From assembly GCF_001854765.1 (NCBI RefSeq), contig NZ_LJJE01000092.1, forward strand, positions 186,001 through 250,000: a stretch of 64,000 nt of DNA, read 5' to 3'. The notes under the pieces are model-generated. The model ran no database searches and was not told the DNA's origin. It worked only from the letters and a program-made list of their open reading frames with translations. Source of the DNA: Vibrio sonorensis (GTDB lineage: Bacteria > Pseudomonadota > Gammaproteobacteria > Enterobacterales > Vibrionaceae). Position 1 is the first letter of the stretch. Every line of letters begins with the position of its first letter. The translations under genes were made by a program, and so were the position numbers. Shown here one piece after another: positions 17,196 through 26,064 of this stretch.

Positions 17196-17365
17196 TGGCA
17201 AATATTCCACAGCCAGATTATGAAGAAATCCTAAAAGAGTCAGGCATACCAACTGATTCAGAGAGCTGGCGCAAGGTGCTCAAAGAAGAGATGGAAAAGG
17301 CAGGTAGCGTGATTAATAACGACAGCCGCTTTTCTCCTTTCTGGCGAATGATAGAGCAAGCGTGA
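17195..17365 (+). CDS. 56-residue conserved-position phage protein, unknown
   Basis: The ATG at 17195 overlaps the previous stop (TAATG) and the TGA at 17363-17365 overlaps the GTG start of gpJ (GTGA). The product is short and helical, with MANIPQPDYEEILKESGIP at the start and RFSPFWRMIEQA at the end. Tight overlaps on both sides and coding-like codon use argue that it is real. It would be translated in coupling with the baseplate genes. A scaffold or connector role in the baseplate is possible; no family is recognised. Confidence 0.65.
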   Translation: MANIPQPDYEEILKESGIPTDSESWRKVLKEEMEKAGSVINNDSRFSPFWRMIEQA

Positions 17366-18378
17366 TCGTCTCAACTGTTTGGCTGATTGAAAACCTGTTA
17401 GTCAAATACGTGCTACCTAATACGTTTCTAGCCACTGCGTTCGGTGAGTCATTGAAACTCAAGGCTTGGGAAGTGGATATCGAGCCAAAAGCTAAAACCA
17501 AGGCGAAAGGTACCATTGTTTTTCAACGTGCTGCTTTGCAAGGTCCGGCACTCATTATCCCTAAAGACACGTGGGTTCAAACTGAACCGATTAACGGCAC
17601 CATTTATCGAGTGAAAGTGCTCGAAGACACGACGATGCCAGAGAACGAAACCACTGTTTCAGCAACTGTCGAAGCTGAACACGAAGGTGCAGCTTATAAC
17701 TTGGGCGGTGGTTACTACCATGTGATCCCCGTTGCTATTTCGGGTATTGCCGCTGCAACCAATGAAGATGAATGGTTGATAGAAGCTGGCGCAGACGATG
17801 AAGACGAAGACGAACTTCGCTTGCGTGTGCGTAACCAGTGGAGTGCGGTTGCTAAATGGCACATTGATGCGGCTTACCGTTCATTACTGATGAAGAAAGC
17901 AGGTATCCAAGACGACAACATCTATTTTGAGCATAACGCCCCACGTGGACCAGGTACTGCAAACGCACTGATCTTGTTAGACACCGGCAATCCATCACAA
18001 GAGCTGATCGACGATTTAAACCACGAAGTGACAACCAGTGGCTTGCATGGTCATGGTGATGATTTGTTGGTGAAAGCGATGCCAGAAACCCAACACGCTA
18101 TCAGTGTCAAAGTCTGGCCGAAAGCGAAGCTAACAGAGCAAGAGCGTGTGACGTTAAAAGCGGACATCGAAAATGTAGTGAGAGCGGCATTTCGTGAAAA
18201 CAGTGATTATGAAGTTACGCCGACGAATCCAATTGGTCGCTTTAGCTTTTCACGCCTAGAAGGTGAGCTACATGCCTTGCTTGAGGGCATCGAGTCATTG
18301 CAGTTCGAACAAGAAGACATTGTTAGCAGTTTGAAAATTCCTCGCCTGTCTACGCTGACGATAAACATGCAGGAGTAG
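17362..18378 (+). CDS. Baseplate wedge protein J (gpJ-type)
   Basis: A 338-residue baseplate subunit of the gpJ/gp47 family, joining the tube end to the tail fibres. It starts with GTG overlapping the previous gene. Typical elements are the PKAKTKAKGTIVFQR region, AEHEGAAYNLGGG, the acidic block DDEDEDELRLRVRNQW near residue 138-153 and the C-terminal VTPTNPIGRFSFSRLEG. It precedes the gpI-type gene by 2 bases. Confidence 0.87.
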   Translation: MIVSTVWLIENLLVKYVLPNTFLATAFGESLKLKAWEVDIEPKAKTKAKGTIVFQRAALQGPALIIPKDTWVQTEPINGTIYRVKVLEDTTMPENETTVSATVEAEHEGAAYNLGGGYYHVIPVAISGIAAATNEDEWLIEAGADDEDEDELRLRVRNQWSAVAKWHIDAAYRSLLMKKAGIQDDNIYFEHNAPRGPGTANALILLDTGNPSQELIDDLNHEVTTSGLHGHGDDLLVKAMPETQHAISVKVWPKAKLTEQERVTLKADIENVVRAAFRENSDYEVTPTNPIGRFSFSRLEGELHALLEGIESLQFEQEDIVSSLKIPRLSTLTINMQE

Positions 18379-18380
18379 CT

Positions 18381-18995
18381 ATGCAACTACCACCAATTAA
18401 ATTCAAGTACTGGATGGGAAGAGATGAGCTGGCAAAGTTTGCCAACGCACTGCGTAACTACTGGTTAAGAGTGGACGAAGCATTGCGAATGCCACTCAAA
18501 AAGCATGACCCACTAACTGCGCCAATTGGCATTGTTCGCCTGATGGCTTGGGAACGAGACATCGAGCCGTTAGAACGTGAAGACGAAATGATTTTTCGTA
18601 TTCGTGTCGCCAACGCTTATTCGTTTGCCCGTCATGGCGGTGAGACAGCCGGCTTTAAAAACATGTTTGGTAAGTTGGGCGTCGACTGGGTAGAAATCCA
18701 TGAACGTGAAGACCAAGAACAATGGGACGTTGTCACCATTGAAACCGCTGACAGCGACTTGGCACAAAAGAACTGGCTAATGAATGCCATGATTCGCCAA
18801 TACGGTCGAACGTGTCGTCGCTACCAGTTCAATGTGACCTATCCGGTAACGATGAAAATGATTGCTACAGCGTTTGGTCACCGTTTCAACCTTCATGCTG
18901 CAAAAGCCAACGATGAATCCACCGTGGCGGTGCGAGAAAAACGCATCGAACACAATCAACAGATTTTCACCGCGTCAATGACGCGCCTGAACTGA
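18381..18995 (+). CDS. Tail protein I (gpI-type)
   Basis: A 204-residue protein of the P2 tail I family. The conserved stretch PIGIVRLMAWERDIEPLERED at about 54-74, then RIRVANAYSFARHGG, is diagnostic. gpI links the baseplate to the tail fibre. It follows gpJ and precedes the tail fibre gene, the standard order. Confidence 0.82.
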   Translation: MQLPPIKFKYWMGRDELAKFANALRNYWLRVDEALRMPLKKHDPLTAPIGIVRLMAWERDIEPLEREDEMIFRIRVANAYSFARHGGETAGFKNMFGKLGVDWVEIHEREDQEQWDVVTIETADSDLAQKNWLMNAMIRQYGRTCRRYQFNVTYPVTMKMIATAFGHRFNLHAAKANDESTVAVREKRIEHNQQIFTASMTRLN

Positions 18996-19019
18996 CAAAA
19001 GTAAAAGGGAGCGTTAACC

Positions 19020-20417
19020 ATGAGCCAAACGGCTATCCCATTAGAGTTTGAACAGTACCTGCAAAACAAGGTTTCGTTGAAGCAGCCTACTGATCTCAAT
19101 GAAATCATTTTTGCGATGATTCCTGATCTTGATTTGTCTCAACCGATTGACCGAACTGTGTCACTGCCACCATTAGAACAATGGGTGTTTCAACAAGATG
19201 TAGACCAAATCGGTAAATCCGGCAGTAATGCGGTTGTTTATTCCGTGGTGATACCAGGTAGTACAGAACCATTCACATTTAACGCTATGTTCCTGCGTGA
19301 CAAGAACGTGCCAAATAGCTGCGGTATGGTGGTTTATAAGGCAACCGAAACCAAAGAAACAGGCATGGCGTTAACTAAGTCGATGCTAATGCAGTTCGAT
19401 GGAGCTGCAGCCGCGGCGAATGTGACAATTGATGCGGCAACTTGGCAAATTGACTACCAAGCCCGATTGAAAGGAATGGACGAAGACCACCGTTTATCTT
19501 GCTTAGATAATTATGGTCATACCGCCTTCGTTGATGGCTTTGACGTAACACGCCATGAGATTGACCAAACCAAATATTTGATTGCACCAGGTGTCGCTTA
19601 TGTTGGTGGTCTGCGCATTCAAAACGCACTTTCAACAGTACAAACGGTCGATAGCAAGCCAACAACTTTGTGGGTCGATGTTTACCGTGATGGCACCGCA
19701 CTTTCCAAGCATGAAAACCTGTTCCAAATTGTAGCGACCACTGATGATTTAGTGGATTACACTGATAGCGAGAACCGACCTCATTATGTGGCGAAACTGG
19801 CACGAATTGAGGCAGATGGTTCGATATTAGATTTGCGTGTAAAGGGTGGTTTGGCTGAGCATGTGGCGGATAGTGATCCACATCCGCAGTACTTTAAGAA
19901 TGGAAAAGAAGAGCTAAGACTAGAATCTGATGCAGTTGGAAATCCTCGAATTATTGCGAGTAAAGCAGGGAAAAAACGTTGGGCTATTTACTTGGGAGAT
20001 GGTGCGGCAGAGTCAGGAAATAATATTGGTTCTGACTTATCATTTGACTCTTTTGATGATACAGGAAACTTACTTCATCCATCTGTATTTAGTGTGACTC
20101 GAGCAGGTAAAGTAAAAATCAACTCTTACGGTGCTTCTCAAGGTTCAATGACATGGTTCAACTTGCCTGATGGTAAAATATTGTTGATGTTTGACACGGG
20201 TTATCAGGCTATTCATGGAGCAGCAGGTACAACTGTGACAATACCTTTTACGTTTCCCAATAGAATTATTAACGCGCAGAGTTGCGACGGTGGTGGTGGA
20301 TGTCATGCAACGGCCGTAACACCTATATCAAGTAATCAAATAATTGTATGGGGAAAGTGGCCTGGGGATGGCGCGTATCGAGACACTAACATTCGCGTGT
20401 GGATTTTAGGAGAATAA
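19020..20417 (+). CDS. Tail fibre protein (gpH-type)
   Basis: A 465-residue receptor-binding fibre. The first 290 residues carry the conserved baseplate-attachment part. From about residue 290 (19,890 on) there is a new segment, Gly/Asp/Ser-rich, with visibly more A+T in the third codon positions than the rest of the tail genes; it ends with a Gly-rich tip. That break, together with the A+T-rich gene behind it, suggests the receptor-binding tip was exchanged as a module. It is shorter than P2 gpH (669). Confidence 0.8.
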   Translation: MSQTAIPLEFEQYLQNKVSLKQPTDLNEIIFAMIPDLDLSQPIDRTVSLPPLEQWVFQQDVDQIGKSGSNAVVYSVVIPGSTEPFTFNAMFLRDKNVPNSCGMVVYKATETKETGMALTKSMLMQFDGAAAAANVTIDAATWQIDYQARLKGMDEDHRLSCLDNYGHTAFVDGFDVTRHEIDQTKYLIAPGVAYVGGLRIQNALSTVQTVDSKPTTLWVDVYRDGTALSKHENLFQIVATTDDLVDYTDSENRPHYVAKLARIEADGSILDLRVKGGLAEHVADSDPHPQYFKNGKEELRLESDAVGNPRIIASKAGKKRWAIYLGDGAAESGNNIGSDLSFDSFDDTGNLLHPSVFSVTRAGKVKINSYGASQGSMTWFNLPDGKILLMFDTGYQAIHGAAGTTVTIPFTFPNRIINAQSCDGGGGCHATAVTPISSNQIIVWGKWPGDGAYRDTNIRVWILGE

Positions 20418-20418
20418 T

Positions 20419-20844
20419 ATGTATATAAGTATTGATGGTCAAGTATTGCACTCTGGTGTAAATGAAATACCCGATACTGCTGTTTTAGTAGAGGATGAAT
20501 CTCTGGTTCTTAGTAAATTGTCTGAGGGATTTCATCTCAAAGTTGAAGCTGGGAAAGTGTTTTTTAGTAAACCCAAAATCACAGTTGAACAATATGAAGT
20601 TCTAGGGCGAAATATTCGTGATTCTGTATTGAATCAGACAATAAAAATGCAATTACCATCTTATCGAAAGAATGATTTTAAGTTAAATGATAAAGAGCTG
20701 CTTGAGTTGGATCTATTTATTCAAAAATGTTGCGAGTGGCCAACAGATAGCGGCTTCCCGTTTACGAACTTCCCAACAGCATCAGAATGGATACTGTCTG
20801 AAATAGATGTTCCAGAATTACCGACTCCGCCAGAGGTGGCTTAA
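20419..20844 (+). CDS. Putative tail fibre assembly protein
   Basis: A 141-residue protein one base behind the fibre gene, with the same A+T-rich codon use. It has no recognised motif; the position is that of gpG-like fibre chaperones that fold or trimerise the fibre tip. Chaperone and tip usually travel together, which fits the shared composition. Function is inferred from position only. Confidence 0.55.
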   Translation: MYISIDGQVLHSGVNEIPDTAVLVEDESLVLSKLSEGFHLKVEAGKVFFSKPKITVEQYEVLGRNIRDSVLNQTIKMQLPSYRKNDFKLNDKELLELDLFIQKCCEWPTDSGFPFTNFPTASEWILSEIDVPELPTPPEVA

Positions 20845-21384
20845 ATGCTTTCACTCTCAGCAGTTCGAATTCCCCTCAAGGGATTAAAGGTCACTGCAAG
20901 ACAGCAGCTAGCCGGACAAGATATGTCCGGCAATTCTGCATCCACTGACCAAGCCGAAACAGGGGACAAAGGCAAGGTTCTCGCTGTAACAGGGACTCTG
21001 CCATATGACAAAGCCCCAACGCTAAACCAACTCTATACACTGGCTGGCGCAAAACTTGATGGTGCTCGAATGATCTACCGCATCGACAACCGAACGGCTA
21101 ATGCTCTAAAGGTTAGCCAGGTCAAGTTTCAAGGAACCATTACAGCGCAAGAAGACGCACAGTTGCGCCAGTGGCTAATTAGCTTTGAACTTGTAGAACA
21201 CATGAGTGTGGCTGAACGAACCGAAAGCAGAGAAGAGCCAAAGCCTGCAGTGCAACAAAAAGCCGCAGGGGTAGAGACACCAACCACACCACCAACGGCT
21301 TCTGCAGAAACACCACCGGATACCGAAGTGGAAATGACAGGTGTAATGGGGTATCTGCAATCAATTGATAAGGCACTGGCATGA
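20845..21384 (+). CDS. Phage baseplate/tail protein (U-like position)
   Basis: A 179-residue protein with an N-terminal domain (about 1-120, with SAVRIPLKGLKVTARQQLAG) and a flexible Pro/Thr/Glu-rich tail (about 121-160). K139-like phages have a protein annotated as baseplate complex protein at this place, before the hub protein. No ATP-binding or enzyme motif is visible. It overlaps the hub gene by 4 bases. Confidence 0.55.
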   Translation: MLSLSAVRIPLKGLKVTARQQLAGQDMSGNSASTDQAETGDKGKVLAVTGTLPYDKAPTLNQLYTLAGAKLDGARMIYRIDNRTANALKVSQVKFQGTITAQEDAQLRQWLISFELVEHMSVAERTESREEPKPAVQQKAAGVETPTTPPTASAETPPDTEVEMTGVMGYLQSIDKALA

Positions 21385-22067
21385 ATACACCAGAGTTTAC
21401 CATTCAATGCTATGTTGGCAGTGAGCCAAGAAAAGTCAGCCAACATAGGCTGACATTTTCTGATAATGCGCCAGGTAGAGCAAAGTTAACGATACAAGGT
21501 GAAGCGAACCCAATGCAGCAAGTCGCTATCGAATTGGGTTGGGGTAATAACATTAGGCGTGTACTGACTGGATTTGTCGAAAGGGTTTCACCAGATAAAC
21601 CAGGTTACGTTGTTATCTTCTGCAGAGAACTGGCCGCAGCACTTTATCATCCATTGAATGTCATCATGCGACATCCAACGCTTGTTCAGTTGCTTAGTAA
21701 TATCACTCAAAAAACAGGGCTGCAGTTCGTGGTCCCTGATAGAGCTTATGCCAATAGTGCTATCCCTTGTTTCTATTCGACAGGTAATGGCTATCGGGTA
21801 CTCGATGAGATAGCACAGGCTTTTAGTATTTCGGATTACATCTGGCAGCAGCAAGGGAATGGACAAATATTTGTAGGAAGCTGGGCTGATAGTTACTGGG
21901 CAGACAAGCCAGCGACTATCCCTGCCAACATGCTAAATCCACACCAAGCCCAAAAGACGGCAACGGTTCCTTGCACGCCACATTTTAAGCCAGGTGTGAT
22001 CGTGAATGGTCGTAAGCTTGCCACCGTTGAACATGTTGGAACGGAGACAGTCATAACATGGACGTAA
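21381..22067 (+). CDS. Baseplate hub protein (gpD/gp27-like)
   Basis: A 228-residue protein. Segments AKLTIQGEANPMQQVAIELGW and TGFVERVSPDKPGYVVIFCREL resemble the beta-rich hub domain of gpD-type proteins, with the later NGYRVLDEIAQAF helix. The hub joins tube and spike. It overlaps the spike gene by 10 bases. It is much smaller than P2 gpD (387), so it is a distant or reduced relative. Confidence 0.6.
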   Translation: MNTPEFTIQCYVGSEPRKVSQHRLTFSDNAPGRAKLTIQGEANPMQQVAIELGWGNNIRRVLTGFVERVSPDKPGYVVIFCRELAAALYHPLNVIMRHPTLVQLLSNITQKTGLQFVVPDRAYANSAIPCFYSTGNGYRVLDEIAQAFSISDYIWQQQGNGQIFVGSWADSYWADKPATIPANMLNPHQAQKTATVPCTPHFKPGVIVNGRKLATVEHVGTETVITWT

Positions 22068-22795
22068 AAACAATTAAGCGTATTGTCTACCGGCTATTCC
22101 CAGAACTAACAGGCAACTGGCATTTGCCTCAGCTTGCCAAAGTCGTTGCATTGCCAGAGCTGCCGAAAGAGGGTGATTTGTCGGAGCGTTTCTATCCTCA
22201 CTATGCTGCAGATATTCAATTGCTCGATAGTAAGTTGGTCGAACGTAAAGATGTGCCGGTCATGCAAGCAGTACCTTTGCCAGTACCAGGTATTGGTGAA
22301 CAAGCTGGGCGACTGGAACCGCCAGCGATTGGTGCAATAGTTGAAATTGGTTTTGCTAATGGTGAACCAGATAAACCATTTATTCGAACGGTTTTGGGTT
22401 TAGGTTGGAAATTGCCAGCAATCAAAGCGGGTGAAAGTAGATACCAACAAAGACCAGGTGTTTATCACCACGTTGACCAGTCTGGTAACTTTCGCAGCAT
22501 TACCGATAAACTGGCACAACTGCATTGTAAGTTAAGAGAAGTTCGTGCCAGCACCGAACAAGACTACCGTTCGCCTAAGACATGGCTAGGCTCTGAAAGT
22601 GAGAACGTACTCAACTTGCTAGGTGAGTTGATGCAGGTAGTAACTGATTTATCAGATACATGTGCGGCACATACTCATAAGAGCCCAGAGACACAAGCAC
22701 CAACAACCGCACCAATTCAAGCGGCAACCTTTACCGGGCATGGTGAAAGTAGTACCGGACTAAAAGACAGACTTACTCCTATCACTAAATCCTAA
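22058..22795 (+). CDS. Baseplate spike protein (gpV-like)
   Basis: A 245-residue protein with an OB-fold-like middle (PGIGEQAGRLEPPAIGAIVEIGFANGEPDKPFI, about 76-108), followed by a region with the AHTHKSPET motif near 210, whose histidines recall the metal-binding tip of P2 gpV and Mu gp45. The spike pierces the outer membrane. It is the last gene of the tail operon, with a terminator 23 bases on. Confidence 0.72.
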   Translation: MDVKTIKRIVYRLFPELTGNWHLPQLAKVVALPELPKEGDLSERFYPHYAADIQLLDSKLVERKDVPVMQAVPLPVPGIGEQAGRLEPPAIGAIVEIGFANGEPDKPFIRTVLGLGWKLPAIKAGESRYQQRPGVYHHVDQSGNFRSITDKLAQLHCKLREVRASTEQDYRSPKTWLGSESENVLNLLGELMQVVTDLSDTCAAHTHKSPETQAPTTAPIQAATFTGHGESSTGLKDRLTPITKS

Positions 22796-22817
22796 CCCTA
22801 AGTACTCCACACCAATG

Positions 22818-22844
22818 CGCAGCCAATCGGCTGCGTTTCTTTTT
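22818..22844 (+). terminator. Terminator of the prophage tail operon
   Basis: CGCAGCC-AATC-GGCTGCG is a 7-base-pair perfect stem followed by TTTCTTTTT. It ends transcription of the spike gene. Confidence 0.87.
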
Positions 22845-23393
22845 GTCTAAACGTTAGCGAACTCTCACGAGCATAACAGCAGTCAGATAGCCACGAAAGC
22901 GAACGATTGGGTGACGTAAAACGCACTCCCCCTCCCCACCTGCGATGTTTTCGTGTGGCAGTTTATTGAAATTCCATTTTGGTGAAATTTAACGGGGCTA
23001 ATTCAGCCCCTGAGAAGAGTTAAAGCCTTATGAATAGCGGAACGAGGCAGGTTTTCAAGGCGTATTAAAACGCTGCATATTGCGTTATACAAAATTTCTA
23101 CAAATGAAATTAATTGATCTGTTTTGCAAAAATGAAGATCAGAAAGCTAGCGTGTTGTTTTGTTAAGTTGTTGAATTTAAAGAGGTGCTAAATTTTTCGT
23201 GTGTTTTTTGATGATCTGTAGTGTGAAAAATAGGATCGTGTTTGTTTGTATTGAAGCCAGTAGTGGCAAGGCGTGAGGCGTGTTTTTACACTTGTTTGGT
23301 TTTTTCAATATTGATCTGGTGCTGTGGTGTTGAAATTCCGTATCATCAGTGAAAAGCGACAACCACGAAAAACGGTTTTTTATCGGCAAGCTT
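22845..23393. other. Gene-free stretch at the prophage right end; expected attR region
   Basis: About 550 bases with no convincing gene on either strand. A short hairpin GGGGCT-AATTC-AGCCCC is near 22995-23011, without a T run. GCGTATTAAAACGC and GCGTTATAC follow near 23060-23095. Prophage genes stop at 22.8 kb and typical host genes begin at 23.4 kb, so the right attachment site should lie here. No tRNA is visible. The exact core cannot be found because the left end is outside the window. Confidence 0.5.
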
Positions 23394-23633
23394 ATGAAGA
23401 AAAGTAAACCCATTACAGTAGAGCTCGTAGAGTTTGAGTGTGACGAATGTAGCAAAGGGGTGTATCGAGTCGATCAACCTCAAACACCTAGCAACAACCA
23501 ATGGCGACACACCTGCACGAATTGTAAAAAAGAAGCCTATTTCGTCTACCCATTCCCTTACATTGTATATAAAGGGGAAGAGTTCATTTTACGCAAACAC
23601 ATTCCAAGACAGTCACCTAAGCCTGATTTGTAA
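23394..23633 (+). CDS. Small zinc-ribbon-like protein, unknown
   Basis: A 79-residue protein from ATG 23394; an upstream GTG at 23349 would add 15 residues. It has two Cys pairs: ECDECSKG (about 14-21) and CTNCKKEA (about 40-47), a pattern for one zinc site, followed by a Tyr/Phe-rich end. No family is recognised. It may be the first host gene beyond the prophage and stands alone, convergent with the lpp gene. Confidence 0.6.
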   Translation: MKKSKPITVELVEFECDECSKGVYRVDQPQTPSNNQWRHTCTNCKKEAYFVYPFPYIVYKGEEFILRKHIPRQSPKPDL

Positions 23634-23648
23634 GATGCTATAAAACAA

Positions 23649-23678
23649 AAGTGGCGACACATAAACGTGTCGCCACTT
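23649..23678 (-). terminator. Terminator of lpp
   Basis: A perfect 12-base-pair stem AAGTGGCGACAC/GTGTCGCCACTT with a 6-base loop. On the minus strand it is followed by TTGTTTTA, so it serves the lpp gene about 70 bases upstream. Confidence 0.85.
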
Positions 23679-23746
23679 CATCGCCAAAAACCATTTGGTT
23701 ATTAGTTAACTTATTGATTTTAAATGGCTATTCACATTCGTTAATC

Positions 23747-24007
23747 TTACTTAGTATAAGACTGAGCGATATTGTCGATGCGATCGTTGGCACGAGCTGC
23801 TTCTTCTTGAGCAGACATAGCGGCATTACCTGCCTTCTGGACTTGCGAAGATAGCTCAGATTTTAGTGAAGAAACTTCTTGGCTAAGCTGGCTTACTTGG
23901 TTGCTCAGCTCGTCCATTTTTGCAGTGGTAGCTTCATCGGGACCTGCAGCACAACCGGCCAGAAAGATAGCTGAAGATGCAGCAGCTGCGATTAAGATTT
24001 TGTTCAT
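23747..24007 (-). CDS. lpp: Major outer-membrane lipoprotein (Lpp)
   Basis: An 86-residue lipoprotein. The signal peptide ends in the lipobox LAGC (Cys at about 19), so it is lipidated and anchored in the outer membrane. The mature part is a heptad-repeat coiled coil (Leu/Val spacing in MDELSNQVSQLSQEVSSLKSEL is typical). The C-terminal Tyr-Thr-Lys offers the lysine that is linked to peptidoglycan. AAGGAG lies 6 bases before the ATG at 24007; an in-frame upstream start is rejected because it would spoil the signal peptide. The gene stands alone. Confidence 0.92.
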   Translation of the reverse strand: MNKILIAAAASSAIFLAGCAAGPDEATTAKMDELSNQVSQLSQEVSSLKSELSSQVQKAGNAAMSAQEEAARANDRIDNIAQSYTK

Positions 24008-24404
24008 TGAGAACTCCTTTGCAATAACTATATGTATCAAAAGTGTCCTATACCTTCTTACCTGTACAGTGACGTTTTAAATTGTAGACACAATCTCGCC
24101 TAACACCTAGTCAATGAAAGTCAAAAAAACCCAAGATTTTAAGTAATTAGTTCAAATTTTGTACATCTGTCTCATTGTTGGTGCTAAATGAGGTCGTCGC
24201 AATGGCATTTTTAAAGCCACAAACCGGCGGTCAAACATTGCTTAATATGCCTTAATCTTAATCGGCGGATCGCCGTGTTGTTGCTAATATGAATTTAGTG
24301 TTTTGACGAAACTTGCGTTATTATGTGTCGTTTTTTTTAAACCATATGGCCTTTCTGTTTTGTGAGCCGTGTGCGTTTGCTGTCACTAAAATTTGGAGAA
24401 ACCT
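24008..24404. promoter_or_regulatory. Divergent promoter region of lpp and the helicase gene
   Basis: About 400 bases, A+T-rich, without a gene. On the lpp side a possible -10 TACAAT lies near 24073-24078 (minus strand). On the helicase side a long leader is likely, since DEAD-box helicase mRNAs often have one. No clear operator was recognised. Confidence 0.45.
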
Positions 24405-25738
24405 TTGCAATTTAAAGATTTAGGCCTAGATAACCGCCTGTTGAAAAACCTAAGCCACTACGATTTCCACAAGGCAACTGAGATTCAGCGCAAAGCGATC
24501 CCAGTGTCTATTGCTGGAAAAGATTTGCTGGCCTCATCAAAAACAGGATCGGGTAAAACACTTGCCTTTGTGCTGCCTATGTTGCACAAGTCTTTAAAAA
24601 ACAAATCATTTTCCGCAAGAGACCCAAGAGGCTGATCCTAGCCCCGACCCGTGAACTCGCCAAGCAAGTCTACGGTGAGCTCAAAACCATGTTAGGTGGT
24701 CTCTCATATACAGCGACCTTAATTTTAGGTGGCGAGAATTTTAATGATCAAGTGAAAGCGCTTCGTCGCTACCCTAAGTTTATTGTGGCAACACCGGGAC
24801 GTTTAGCCGACCACCTTGAGCACCGTTCGCTCTATTTAGATGGTTTAGAAACTCTCGTTCTCGATGAAGCGGACCGCATGTTGGATTTGGGTTTTGCGCC
24901 AGAGTTACGCCGTATCCACAACGCGGCCAAGCACCGTCGACGTCAGACACTGATGTTTTCTGCGACCTTAGATCACGCGGAAGTTAATGATATTGCATCA
25001 GAAATGCTCAATGAGCCAAAACGCATTGCCGTTGGGGTTTCTAACGAGCAGCATATGGACATTAGCCAACGCTTCTATCTTTGTGACCACCTTGATCACA
25101 AAGAGGCGTTGTTGGATAGAATCTTGTCTGAGTCTGAATATAAACAGGTCATTATCTTTACTGCGACGCGCAGCGATACCGATCGTTTAACGGAAAAGCT
25201 CAATGAGAAAAAACTCAAAGCGGTCGCTTTGAGTGGTAGCTTAAATCAGACGCAGCGCAACACGATTATGAGTCAGTTTGAGCGCGCGGTATTCAAGATT
25301 TTGGTGACCACGGATGTGGCTTCTCGCGGGCTAGATATTGCTAATGTTACGCACGTTATTAATTTTGATATGCCCAAACATACGGAAGAGTACGTGCACA
25401 GGGTTGGACGCACCGGCCGCGCTGGTAACAAAGGGGATGCTATCTCCCTCGTTGGACCAAAAGATTGGGACAGTTTTAAGAGAGTAGAGAACTATCTGCA
25501 ACAAGATCTCAACTTCTCAGTGTTTGAAGATCTCAAAGGTAAGTTCAAAGGAATCAAACCGAAGAAAACGGATCACAGAGGCAAAAAACAGGGCAACGCC
25601 GATAAGAAGAAATTCTCTGGTAAGAAGCCAGCGCGTAAGCCTGTTAAGCGCGATAAAGGTTTCTATCAAAACGTTGCCGTCGGTGATTCGGTGTTTATTC
25701 CAAAGAAAAAGGTCGCGCCAAAAGTGGACGACGAGTAA
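24405..25738 (+). pseudogene. DEAD-box ATP-dependent RNA helicase, frameshifted
   Basis: Unwinds RNA, probably in ribosome assembly or RNA decay at low temperature. Start is TTG at 24405 with GGAG six bases upstream. The Q motif, SSKTGSGKT (Walker A), PTREL, TPGR, DEAD, SAT and HRVGRTGRAG motifs are all present, and the C-terminus is a Lys-rich tail. The frame breaks at 24633: GGC-TGA should be GGC-TTG-ATC, giving PRGLILAPTREL and a 444-residue protein. A lost T in the sequence is the simplest explanation. Confidence 0.87.
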
Positions 25739-25757
25739 GATTCGACTGTCATAAAAG

Positions 25758-25785
25758 AGCTGCTTCGGCAGCTTTTTTCTTTTTT
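25758..25785 (+). terminator. Terminator of the helicase gene
   Basis: AGCTGC-TTCG-GCAGCT, a six-pair stem with a stable UUCG loop, followed by TTTTTTCTTTTTT. Confidence 0.9.
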
Positions 25786-25956
25786 ACGTCACAATAACGA
25801 CATGCGTTTTAAGTAAAGTAACCTCCGTCGTCATCACCGCTTTTTCCGTTCACGCCTTTAGGTTTTTACTTAAATATCATACGGCTGTATTTTTCCTAAA
25901 TCTTCGCTTTCTCGCTTTCATTAATGGATGCATCCGACTCCTCGACAAATTTTAAT

Positions 25957-26000
25957 CTGTCACAGAGGCTTCAATTTAGTGAAACACAACTGTCACATTG
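25957..26000 (+). promoter_or_regulatory. Pho box array upstream of pstS
   Basis: CTGTCAC occurs at 25957-25963 and 25990-25996, 33 bases apart, which is three 11-base steps. PhoB binds 11-base units of the form CTGTCA plus an A/T-rich spacer, so the 44 bases read as four units with weak middle ones (GCTTCAA and GTGAAAC). A -10-like TAAAGT lies at 26008-26013. This implies induction by PhoB under phosphate starvation. The remainder of the 326-base gap between the helicase and pstS holds only the helicase terminator. Confidence 0.7.
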
Positions 26001-26064
26001 CCCCCCTAAAGTGAGCATCGTTCAAGTGAAACACAACGCAATAAGGCCAATTAAGGATATTGTG

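Noticed and set aside
23060..23100. Integron attC-like sequence (GCGTTATAC)
   Set aside because: The core GTTATAC does not fit GTTRRRY and no paired complementary core is present.
25924..26064. Longer PstS start at 25924
   Set aside because: It would place the signal peptide 47 residues inside the protein and run over the Pho box.
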